Positions 1 through 7,320 of a stretch of 64,000 bases of DNA are shown here, in pieces. The number at the start of each line of letters is the position of its first letter. Positions within the stretch are counted from its first letter, which is position 1. The DNA comes from Perlucidibaca piscinae DSM 21586 (GTDB lineage: Bacteria; Pseudomonadota; Gammaproteobacteria; Pseudomonadales; Moraxellaceae). The notes beneath the pieces are model-generated. The model made no database searches, had not been told where the DNA came from, and saw only the letters and a program-made list of their open reading frames with translations. A program made the translations under genes and the position numbers. Location of the stretch: the NCBI RefSeq assembly GCF_000420045.1, contig NZ_ATUE01000007.1:62001-126000 (forward strand). Direction: 5' to 3'.

Positions 1-444
1 GCGGCACGCGTGCAGGACGGCAGCTGGCAGAGCCTTCTGCCTGGCGACGTGCTGCAGCTGGACGGGCGCAGCGCCGTGTTTCGGGCCGAGGCTGACGATG
101 CCGCCGTGCCATCGCGTCTGGCTGCCGGCGAGCTGCATGTCACCGGGCCCTTGCCGGGTGATGGTGATGCCCTGGTAGGCGAACGCGCTGCCGAGCTGGA
201 GGCGCGGCTACTGGCCCCCTGGGCAGACATCGTGTCCGATCTGGCCGCTGCGCGCGTGCCGGTTATGCGCCGCGCCCTGCGCCTGCGTGTGCAGGATCTG
301 AGCTGGCAGTGGCCGGAAAAAGATGTCCTGTCCCTGGGTTTCACCTTGACCTCCGGCGCCTTTGCCACCAGCGTGCTATCCACTTTGTTTGACCTGGAAA
401 ATGCCCATGAGCCCGAATCCGCTGCGCTTTCTGCTAAGCAATGA
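1..444 (+). CDS. truD: tRNA pseudouridine synthase D, C-terminal part (5' end outside window)
   Basis: The frame is open from base 1 to a TGA at 442-444, so only about the last 147 residues are present and the real start lies upstream. TruD converts U13 of certain tRNAs to pseudouridine. The fragment has the TruD C-terminal features: a segment on expression of a modified base-binding fold (LLPGDVLQLDGR) and the terminal stretch TSGAFATSVL, like the family ending in SFATALVRE. The catalytic Asp lies in the missing part. The 3' end overlaps surE by 38 bases, and truD-surE-pcm is a common gammaproteobacterial order, which supports the call. Confidence 0.85.
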   Translation, partial: AARVQDGSWQSLLPGDVLQLDGRSAVFRAEADDAAVPSRLAAGELHVTGPLPGDGDALVGERAAELEARLLAPWADIVSDLAAARVPVMRRALRLRVQDLSWQWPEKDVLSLGFTLTSGAFATSVLSTLFDLENAHEPESAALSAKQ

Positions 445-1198
445 CGATGGCGTGCAGGCCCCCGGCCTGGCGGCCATGGCCGAGGTGCTGGCCACGCTCG
501 GCCAGGTCACCGTGGTGGCGCCTGACATGGAGCGCAGTGCCTTCTCCAGCGCGCTGACCCTGGATCGCCCGTTGCGCGTGCATCGTCTCAGCAACGGCTT
601 CCTGTCGGTCAACGGCACGCCGGCTGACTGTGTCCACCTGGCCCTCAACGGTCTGCTCGAGGACATGCCGGACATCATCGTGTCCGGCATCAATGCCGGT
701 GCCAATCTCGGAGACGACGTGATCTATTCCGGCACCGTGGCGGCAGCCATGGAGGGGCGATTCCTCGGGCGTCCGTCGATTGCCGTGTCACTGGTCGCCG
801 AGCGCGCCAAGTCGCTGGGCATCGAGGCCTACCGGCCCGCGGCGCAGCAGATCGGACGGCTGCTGCAGAGCTGGTCTGGACTCAACCTGCCGCCGCGCAC
901 CGTACTCAACATCAATGTGCCGGACGGCGATCTGGCCAGTCACAAGGGCGTGCGCCTGACCCGTCTCGGCCACCGCGATCGTGGCGAGGACGTGCTCCGC
1001 CTCAAGGATCCGCGCGGCAACACCGTGTACTGGATCGGCGCTTCCGGCGAGCCGCTGGACCATGCCGAGGGCACTGACTTCCACGCCATCCGGCAGGGCT
1101 TTGTCAGTGTCACCCCGCTGGACTCCGACATGACCCGCTATGGCGTAATGGATGTCGTCGGCGACTGGCTGCAGGCTGCCACCCGTCCCGCCACGTGA
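407..1198 (+). CDS. surE: 5'/3'-nucleotidase SurE
   Basis: SurE is a divalent-metal nucleoside monophosphate phosphatase acting in the cytoplasm. With a start at ATG 407 the protein is 263 residues, close to the usual 250-265. The metal site is visible as SNDDG (Asp13, Asp14) near the N-terminus and Asn96 in the SGINAGAN segment. A start at 362 or 401 is possible in frame, but 407 puts the first beta strand (LRFLLSNDDG) at the normal distance and has GGAA about seven bases upstream. The gene overlaps truD by 38 bases, and its TGA overlaps a possible GTG start of pcm, so the three are probably one transcript. Confidence 0.95.
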   Translation: MSPNPLRFLLSNDDGVQAPGLAAMAEVLATLGQVTVVAPDMERSAFSSALTLDRPLRVHRLSNGFLSVNGTPADCVHLALNGLLEDMPDIIVSGINAGANLGDDVIYSGTVAAAMEGRFLGRPSIAVSLVAERAKSLGIEAYRPAAQQIGRLLQSWSGLNLPPRTVLNINVPDGDLASHKGVRLTRLGHRDRGEDVLRLKDPRGNTVYWIGASGEPLDHAEGTDFHAIRQGFVSVTPLDSDMTRYGVMDVVGDWLQAATRPAT

Positions 1199-1236
1199 TA
1201 CAGTTCCGGCTTGCCCGTGATCAAGAACAAGAGCAG

Positions 1237-1908
1237 ATGAATCCAGGCCATTCCTTCGACCTGCAGGGGTCGGGCTTCACGTCGCCACGCACCCGTGACC
1301 GCTTGATCACCCGACTGATCGCGCAAGGCATCCGTGACCAGCGCGTGCTCGACATCCTGCGCCAGACGCCGCGCCACATCTTCGTCGATGAGGCGCTCGC
1401 GCATCGTGCCTACGAGGACACCGCGCTGCCGATCGGCCACAGCCAGACCCTGTCGCAGCCCTACATCGTCGCGCGCATGACCGAGCTGCTGCTGACCACC
1501 GGTCCGCTCACCAAGGTGCTGGAGATCGGCACCGGTTCCGGCTACCAGACCGCCGTGCTGGCCCAGGTTGCCGGCATCGTGCATTCCATCGAACGCATCA
1601 AGGCGCTGCAGGACAAGGCGCGCGAGCGGCTGTCTGCGCTTGGTCTGCACAACGTTCGCCTGCGCCATGCCGACGGCCTGCAGGGCTGGCCGGGCGAGGG
1701 TGGTTACGATGCCATCATCGGCACGGCAGCGGCGCTTGGCGTGCCGTCCAGTCTCACTGACCTGCTTGCACCTGGCGGCCGACTGGTGCTGCCGGTGGGC
1801 GGTCCGCAAAGCCAGCAGCTGGTGCTGGTCACCCGCTTGGCGGACGGTCTGCAGCAGCAGGTCGTCGAACCGGTCAACTTCGTGCCCATGCTGGGCGGGG
1901 TGGTCTGA
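1237..1908 (+). CDS. pcm: Protein-L-isoaspartate O-methyltransferase
   Basis: Pcm uses S-adenosylmethionine to methylate abnormal L-isoaspartyl residues and start repair of aged proteins. The SAM-binding motif EIGTGSG lies at residues 96-102 if ATG 1237 is the start. The N-terminal SQTLSQPYIVARM segment and the final PVNFVPM are typical of the family. Length is 223 residues. An in-frame GTG at 1195 overlaps the surE stop (GTGA) and would add 14 residues, so translational coupling from surE cannot be excluded. In many relatives nlpD and rpoS follow; here a two-component island does. Confidence 0.93.
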   Translation: MNPGHSFDLQGSGFTSPRTRDRLITRLIAQGIRDQRVLDILRQTPRHIFVDEALAHRAYEDTALPIGHSQTLSQPYIVARMTELLLTTGPLTKVLEIGTGSGYQTAVLAQVAGIVHSIERIKALQDKARERLSALGLHNVRLRHADGLQGWPGEGGYDAIIGTAAALGVPSSLTDLLAPGGRLVLPVGGPQSQQLVLVTRLADGLQQQVVEPVNFVPMLGGVV

Positions 1909-1921
1909 GACCAACCCGCCC
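1893..1921 (+). other. Stem-loop centred on the pcm stop codon
   Basis: Bases 1893-1905 and 1909-1921 are complementary over 13 positions with one mismatch, and the three-base loop at 1906-1908 is exactly the pcm TGA stop. No T-run follows directly. A smaller hairpin comes just after (1926-1945) and is followed by T-rich sequence, so the pair may together end the transcript or protect its 3' end. Confidence 0.6.
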
Positions 1922-1925
1922 ATGT

Positions 1926-1965
1926 CTCCGGCAGGACAACCGGGGGGCTTTTTCGGTGTTTTTTT
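1926..1965 (+). terminator. Possible intrinsic terminator after pcm
   Basis: A six-base stem (1926-1931 with 1940-1945, one G-U pair) with an eight-base loop is followed by T-runs at 1949-1953 and 1959-1965. The stem is short, but the position between pcm and the kinase gene is right for separating the two units. Confidence 0.4.
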
Positions 1966-2091
1966 CATCGCGCCGCAAGTCATGCAAGTTTTTGCAAGAT
2001 TCGTGGGGAGTCCGTGTGAACAATCGACACAGGTTCTCCGGAGCATGCAGGTGAGCGAAACAACCTTCAAGTCCGCGATGGCGGGTTCTTC

Positions 2092-3969
2092 ATGAGCCTT
2101 GTTGATGCGGTGCAGCGCCGCTCTGTCATCGCCGTCTTGCTGGTGGTGCTGGCGATCGGCTGGGTGTTGAGCCTGACAAGTTATTCGCCCGTATCCGGTG
2201 ATCGCATCATCGCGCGCAGCTTCCTTGCCGACGCTAGCCGCAGTCTCGGGCTCGAGGAGGTACGGCAGGTCAGCTTTCAGCCGTTCCAGGGCGGGCTGTC
2301 TCGCGGCAATCGCGACGAGCACCTGTGGTTGCGGCTTATCCTGCCGCCGCTGCCAGACCGCGGCTGGGTACTGCAGTTCGAGCCGGCCTATCTGCGCGAT
2401 GTCACGGTGTTCCAGCGTGATGAGGCAGGACAATGGCAGACGCAGCGTGGTGGCCTGCATCATGCCTTCGTCACACGCGAGCTGCCCCTGCTCAACTACG
2501 TCGTACCGGTGCGCACCGATGTGCGGCGCGAGACGGTCATCTATGCGCGCATCGATACCCCGACGGCATTCTCGATGGCACGTGTGCTGCAGCGCGAGGA
2601 TGCCCAGTACCAGGATGGCCTGATGAACTTCACGGCCGGCCTTGCGCTGGGCGTGGTCCTGATCCTGATGCTGTCATCCCTGGCGTTGTGGCTGCTGACT
2701 CGTGACGAGGTCTGGCTCTACCATCTCATTCTCGATCTCGCCGCGCTTATCCTCTTCTATTTCCTGCTCGGACTGGCCTCGAAATACCTGTTGCCAAACG
2801 TCGGTGGTGTTGCGGATCGCATCGTGGTTTTCTGCAGCTGTCTGTTGCAGTTCTGCGTGTCTCTGACCTTCCCTCGCGTGTTTCGCGTCTTCGGCCTGCC
2901 GGGGTGGACGGTAGCGGCCTACCGGGCCGGGCTGGTGATCTTTCCTGCGCTGTGCCTGGCCATGTTCCTGGGTCATGATGCGCTTGCGCTGAGCGGAAAC
3001 CATGCACTGATCCTGTTGCAGAACCTGTGGGGGATCAGCATCCTGATCAAGGCGCGGCATCATGACGCCTGGCTGCTGTGGACATTCCGCGTGATGTTCG
3101 GTCTGTTCATGGTGCATGCCATGCACTGGGTCTGGCCCCTGCTGCTGGATGGCGGTGCCATCGGCCTGCAGCAGCTGTATCCGTCCGTGCTGGGCAATCT
3201 GTTCGTGCTTGCCATGCTGATGGTGATGCTGCTGCGCAAGACCCGCCTCGATGTTCGCGAGCACCAGGAGGGACGTCTGCGCTCGGCGCTTGCCGAACAG
3301 CATCTTTCCCAGGAAAAGCTGCGTCACCAGGATACCTCGGCATTTCTCGGCATGATGATGCATGAACTCAGAAATCCCCTGAACAGCATCCGCATGGTCG
3401 AGTACAACATGTCTGCCGAATCCCGGCCCGAGCGCGATGGTGTGCGTCTGGCGCGCATCCGGGATGCGGTCAATGACATGGATCGCGTACTGAATCTGAG
3501 CATCGAGGTCGATACCGCGGAGCAGGGGGCCGTGCGCATAGACTGCCAGCCCATGGATCTGATGCCACTGATCCGGCAGGACATGCTGTCGCGCGCGTCC
3601 CGGATCGAGCTCGAGGGCGACGTGCGTGTCGCCATCATCAACAGCGATGCCACGGTGCTGCGGCTGATTCTTGCCAACCTCATCGACAATGCGCTGAAGT
3701 ATTCACCAGCGGACTCGCCAATCCGTCTGCGCGTTGAGATTGCGCAGGAGACAGTCAGCCTTCGCGTCACCAATGCGGTCGGTGTCAGCGGCATGCCCGA
3801 TCCGCAGCGCGTGTTCGACAAGTATTACCGCACGCCGGGCGCGACACCGATGAGCGGCATGGGCTTGGGGCTATACTGGATCAAGCTGGTCACGCGCCTG
3901 CTCAACGCCCGCATCAGCTGTGCCATTGCAACGGACAGGATCGAGTTTCTGCTATGTCTGCCACGCTGA
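2092..3969 (+). CDS. 7TMR-DISM membrane sensor histidine kinase (first of two)
   Basis: A 625-residue inner-membrane kinase. One N-terminal membrane helix (about 10-30) is followed by a periplasmic domain (about 35-175) resembling 7TMR-DISM extracellular domains, which are often beta-sandwich ligand binders. Seven hydrophobic segments (about 178-380), a short linker and a kinase core follow. The phospho-acceptor is His424 in MMMHELRNPLN, and the N-box has Asn529 and Asn533 (NLIDNALKYSP). The glycine-rich loop GMGLGL is at 589-594. The usual DxGxG box is replaced by TNAVGVSG, so nucleotide contacts differ from textbook kinases. It overlaps the next regulator gene by 16 bases, its likely partner. 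The ligand is unknown. Confidence 0.88.
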   Translation: MSLVDAVQRRSVIAVLLVVLAIGWVLSLTSYSPVSGDRIIARSFLADASRSLGLEEVRQVSFQPFQGGLSRGNRDEHLWLRLILPPLPDRGWVLQFEPAYLRDVTVFQRDEAGQWQTQRGGLHHAFVTRELPLLNYVVPVRTDVRRETVIYARIDTPTAFSMARVLQREDAQYQDGLMNFTAGLALGVVLILMLSSLALWLLTRDEVWLYHLILDLAALILFYFLLGLASKYLLPNVGGVADRIVVFCSCLLQFCVSLTFPRVFRVFGLPGWTVAAYRAGLVIFPALCLAMFLGHDALALSGNHALILLQNLWGISILIKARHHDAWLLWTFRVMFGLFMVHAMHWVWPLLLDGGAIGLQQLYPSVLGNLFVLAMLMVMLLRKTRLDVREHQEGRLRSALAEQHLSQEKLRHQDTSAFLGMMMHELRNPLNSIRMVEYNMSAESRPERDGVRLARIRDAVNDMDRVLNLSIEVDTAEQGAVRIDCQPMDLMPLIRQDMLSRASRIELEGDVRVAIINSDATVLRLILANLIDNALKYSPADSPIRLRVEIAQETVSLRVTNAVGVSGMPDPQRVFDKYYRTPGATPMSGMGLGLYWIKLVTRLLNARISCAIATDRIEFLLCLPR

Positions 3970-4643
3970 GTCTTGCCCTCGTCGAGGACAATCAGGTCGT
4001 TCGTGAGGAAATGGCCTGTTTCCTCTCCCTGAAGGGCTTTCCTGTCCACCTGGCTGACTGCGGCGAACAGCTCAACGAGCTGCTGTGTTCCCATGAGATT
4101 GACGTGGTTGTCCTCGACATCAACCTGCCGCACGAGGATGGCTACTCGATCGCCAAGCGCCTGCGGCGCAGCCATCCCGGGCTGGGCATCATCATGCTCA
4201 CCGCACGAACTCGTCATGCCGATCGCACCCTGGGTTATCAGGCAGGTGCGGATGTCTACATCACCAAGCCCGTGCAGCCGGAGGAGCTGCTTGCCGTGCT
4301 CGAGACCATGAGTCGCCGGCTGGTGCCGCGCAACGAGGATCAGCTCAGCCTGTGCCGCCAGCACCAGCTGCTGCGCAACGGCGCCGGCGCCTCGGTCGGG
4401 CTGACCATGAGCGAGCTGCTGCTGCTGGAGACGCTGATGCTGTCACCCAACAAGGAGGCGGATGCCGAGTATCTGCGCCTGATGCTCAGCCGTCGCGGCG
4501 ACGAGGACATGTCCCGTGACAGTCTCTACGTGGTGATCAGCCGCCTCAAGACCAAGATCAGCCGGGGACTCGGTGTCAGCAGTCTGCTGTCCTCGATCCG
4601 GGGGTACGGCTATCGTCTCACGGTGCCCGTGCGCATGGACTGA
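3954..4643 (+). CDS. OmpR-type response regulator (first of two)
   Basis: A 229-residue regulator with a receiver domain followed by a divergent winged-helix DNA-binding domain. Receiver residues are Glu11/Asp12, the likely phospho-acceptor Asp55 (VVLDINLP), Thr83 and Lys105. The C-terminal half keeps the winged-helix landmarks SLYVVISRLK and SIRGYGYRL, but the transactivation loop is unlike OmpR. The start lies 16 bases inside the upstream kinase gene, so co-translation is likely. A gapless hand alignment with the next regulator gave 130 of 229 identical residues, about 57 percent, so the two are duplicates. Target genes are unknown; the downstream receptor is an obvious candidate. Confidence 0.9.
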   Translation: MSATLSLALVEDNQVVREEMACFLSLKGFPVHLADCGEQLNELLCSHEIDVVVLDINLPHEDGYSIAKRLRRSHPGLGIIMLTARTRHADRTLGYQAGADVYITKPVQPEELLAVLETMSRRLVPRNEDQLSLCRQHQLLRNGAGASVGLTMSELLLLETLMLSPNKEADAEYLRLMLSRRGDEDMSRDSLYVVISRLKTKISRGLGVSSLLSSIRGYGYRLTVPVRMD

Positions 4644-4737
4644 GTGCTACCTGATGGTATGCTCGCCGTGGTCGCTGCCCATGGCGTGCCGACCCGGGAC
4701 AATGTGGCTTTTCGCGGATTTCTGGATTCAGCAAGGC

Positions 4738-5427
4738 ATGTCGGCACCCATTCAAATCACGCTGGTCGAAGACAACCCTCTGGTGGTCGAGGAAATGTGC
4801 CTGCTGCTGGAGCGCCATGGCTACATCGTGCGTGGCGCTGACTGCGGCGAGCAGCTCAACGAGATTCTCCGGGGGAGTCCGGTCGACATCGTGATTCTCG
4901 ATGTCAATCTGCCGCATGAGGACGGCTTCTCGATTGCGCGGCGTCTTCGCCAGAGCCATCCCTATGTCGGCATCGTCATGGTCACGGCACGCGGTCGTCA
5001 CAGCGACCGTGCCGAGGGTTACCAATCCGGCGCCGACGTCTACATCGCCAAGCCGGTGCAGCCTGACGAGCTGCTCGCCGTGCTCGCCAAGCTCACGGCA
5101 CGCCTGGCACCCGCCAGGCCATCCCGCTTCCTGCTGTCACGTGCTCAGCAGCGGCTGGTGACGGACACCGGCACGCAACTCGATCTCACGGCCAGCGAGT
5201 ACCTGCTGCTTGAGCTGCTGATGCTGTCCGTCAACCAGGAGGCGGACATCGAGTTTCTGCGCTTCCGCCTGAACCGCGATGGCGACAGCGAGATATCCCG
5301 CGAGAGTCTGTATGTTCTTGTCAGCCGGCTGCGCAGCAAGGTGGCGACGGCACTCGGCGTGTCCAGCTGCGTCTCTGCCATTCGCGGTTACGGCTACAAG
5401 CTCAACATTCCCCTGAGTGCGGGCTGA
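4738..5427 (+). CDS. OmpR-type response regulator (second of two)
   Basis: This protein is also 229 residues with the same plan: Glu11/Asp12, phospho-acceptor Asp55 (VILDVNLP), Thr83, Lys105 and a winged helix ending in AIRGYGYKL. ATG 4738 was chosen because the resulting N-terminus aligns residue for residue with the first regulator; longer in-frame starts would reach back into that gene. The 94 bases before it separate the two regulator genes and could hold a promoter (TGGTATGCT near 4656-4664 resembles an extended -10), but I saw no convincing -35. The gene ends three bases before the second kinase, its likely partner. Confidence 0.9.
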   Translation: MSAPIQITLVEDNPLVVEEMCLLLERHGYIVRGADCGEQLNEILRGSPVDIVILDVNLPHEDGFSIARRLRQSHPYVGIVMVTARGRHSDRAEGYQSGADVYIAKPVQPDELLAVLAKLTARLAPARPSRFLLSRAQQRLVTDTGTQLDLTASEYLLLELLMLSVNQEADIEFLRFRLNRDGDSEISRESLYVLVSRLRSKVATALGVSSCVSAIRGYGYKLNIPLSAG

Positions 5428-5430
5428 GCC

Positions 5431-7320
5431 ATGACTGACCTCGCCGCCCGTCATGATCCGATGCTGCGTCTGGCGATCAGCTGCCTGCTGTTCTTCCTGC
5501 TGCTGCTGGCCCTGGTGTCGATGCCGCAGCTCCGCGACGATGTCCGGGATGCGGCCACCGTCCGCGCCTATGCGCTCAGTGATTACCCGGCATTCGATGT
5601 CGAGGATGCGCAGCGACTGGCATACACCCCCTTCGACAACTTGCTGACGATCGGCAACAGCCAGCGTACGGTCTGGTTGCGACTGGAGATCGCGCCGGCG
5701 CAGGAGCCTCTGGTCCTGCAGGTCCTGCCCGCTTACCTGCGCGAGGTGACCCTGTTCCAGCGCTCGACGGACGGCCGCTGGCTGGCGCAGCAGGCTGGCC
5801 TGCGCCACCCCTTCAATGTGCGTGCGTTGCAGACATTCAACATCGACTTTCCGCTGACGACCGTGGCGGAAGGCAGGCCGTCCACGGTCTATGTCATGGT
5901 CAGAAGCCCCACGGCCAGTCTCGACGTGCGCGTCATTCCGCTGCGCGCGGCACTGCAGCACGATGCCTTGCTCGGTGCCGTGATCGGGCTCACCCTGGGG
6001 CTGACGCTGATCATGCTCATGCTCTGCCTGACGGCCTGGGTAGTCACCGGGGATGCACTCTGGGGCTTCAGCGTGCTGGTCGATCTCTCCTCGCTGCTGT
6101 TCAGCGCCATCCAGTTCGGCTTCGTGGCGCGCTATGTGCTGCCTGATGCCGCCGGTCTGCTCGATCATGTCTATCCGCTTGCGTTCAGCCTGCTGGTGCT
6201 TGCCGTCTGCGGTTTCTACGGCCGACTGATGCGTCTGTTCCATATCTCGGGCATCTGGCTTATGCCCTACCGTGCAGGCATCTGGATGATTCCGGTCTGG
6301 GCCTATTTCTGGCTCTCCGGTCGTCATGACCTGTATCTGCAGGTCACCAATGTGTTCCTCCTGTGTCTCGCCCTCTGGGGCATGCTGCTGGTGGTGCGCG
6401 CACGGCATGACAATTTCTGGATGCTGGTGCTGTTCCGCAGTCTGCTGGTGTTCTCCAACGTGATGACACTGATCTGGATTTTTGCTCTGGTGTTCCGGTT
6501 CAGTCTGCCCGACTTCATGGTGTTCTACGCGATTCTGCCGCACAGCCTCATCACCCTGTTCATTGTGCTGCTGCTGCTGGGCTACAACACGCTGCTGCAG
6601 ATACGGGAGAAGCTGGCGCTGCAGGTAACGCAGCAGGAAACCAGCCGGCGTCTGGTCGAGGAGCAGGACCGCTTTGCCGAGTCCACCAGCTTTCTCAGCC
6701 TCATTCTGCATGAGGTGCGCAATCCGCTGAATCACATCCGGCTGGCCGTCGGCAACCTTCTGCATGAACTGTCGGATGACGGTCAGCAGCGGCGTCTGCG
6801 CCGCATTTCCGCGTCCGTCACCCTGATCGATGATGTCCTGCAACGCAGTCTGGAGGTCGACAACATCGACCATGGTGTCCTGCCCATACGGAAGGCGGAG
6901 GCGGATGTGGCCGGACTCTTGCGCGACTTCATCGACGAGCACCCGCAGGCCAGCCGCGTGCAGGCCGTTCTTCCCGGGGTACTGGTTGCCAACGTGGATG
7001 CCGATCTGCTGCTGATGGCGATTCGCAATCTCGTTGACAATGCCCTCAAGTACTCGCCGCCCGCAGACCGGATTCGGGTGATCCTGTCCAGCGCGGCGGA
7101 TGGATTCAGCCTGCAGGTGCGCAATCCACCGGGCATGGCAGGTTTTCCGAGTCCGGAGCGTCTGTTTCGCAAGTACTATCGTGCCGATGGCGCGATGACC
7201 CAGTCCGGCATGGGCCTCGGCCTGTACTGGGTATCCAGCGTGCTGCCGCGCCTGGGGGGGCGTATCGCGTACGTGGCAGAGCAGGGCGAGGTGGTGTTCA
7301 CGGTGTGGCTGCCGCGATGA
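5431..7320 (+). CDS. 7TMR-DISM membrane sensor histidine kinase (second of two)
   Basis: A 629-residue paralogue of the first kinase: an N-terminal helix (11-31), a periplasmic domain of about 140 residues, seven membrane segments (about 176-386), a charged helical linker and a kinase core. The phospho-acceptor is His427 (ILHEVRNPLN), the N-box has Asn533 and Asn537, and GMGLGL is at 593-598. The DxGxG box is again degenerate (RNPPGMAG), as in the first kinase, so this is a family trait rather than a fresh mutation. The sensor domain keeps the same layout but differs in sequence, which suggests a different or modified ligand. The stop overlaps the start of the receptor gene (ATGA at 7317-7320). 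Confidence 0.88.
   Translation: MTDLAARHDPMLRLAISCLLFFLLLLALVSMPQLRDDVRDAATVRAYALSDYPAFDVEDAQRLAYTPFDNLLTIGNSQRTVWLRLEIAPAQEPLVLQVLPAYLREVTLFQRSTDGRWLAQQAGLRHPFNVRALQTFNIDFPLTTVAEGRPSTVYVMVRSPTASLDVRVIPLRAALQHDALLGAVIGLTLGLTLIMLMLCLTAWVVTGDALWGFSVLVDLSSLLFSAIQFGFVARYVLPDAAGLLDHVYPLAFSLLVLAVCGFYGRLMRLFHISGIWLMPYRAGIWMIPVWAYFWLSGRHDLYLQVTNVFLLCLALWGMLLVVRARHDNFWMLVLFRSLLVFSNVMTLIWIFALVFRFSLPDFMVFYAILPHSLITLFIVLLLLGYNTLLQIREKLALQVTQQETSRRLVEEQDRFAESTSFLSLILHEVRNPLNHIRLAVGNLLHELSDDGQQRRLRRISASVTLIDDVLQRSLEVDNIDHGVLPIRKAEADVAGLLRDFIDEHPQASRVQAVLPGVLVANVDADLLLMAIRNLVDNALKYSPPADRIRVILSSAADGFSLQVRNPPGMAGFPSPERLFRKYYRADGAMTQSGMGLGLYWVSSVLPRLGGRIAYVAEQGEVVFTVWLPR

Noticed and set aside
362..406. Longer start for surE
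   Set aside because: It would add 15 residues (PPACYPLCLTWKMP-like) not found in SurE; the family fold begins at the 407 start.
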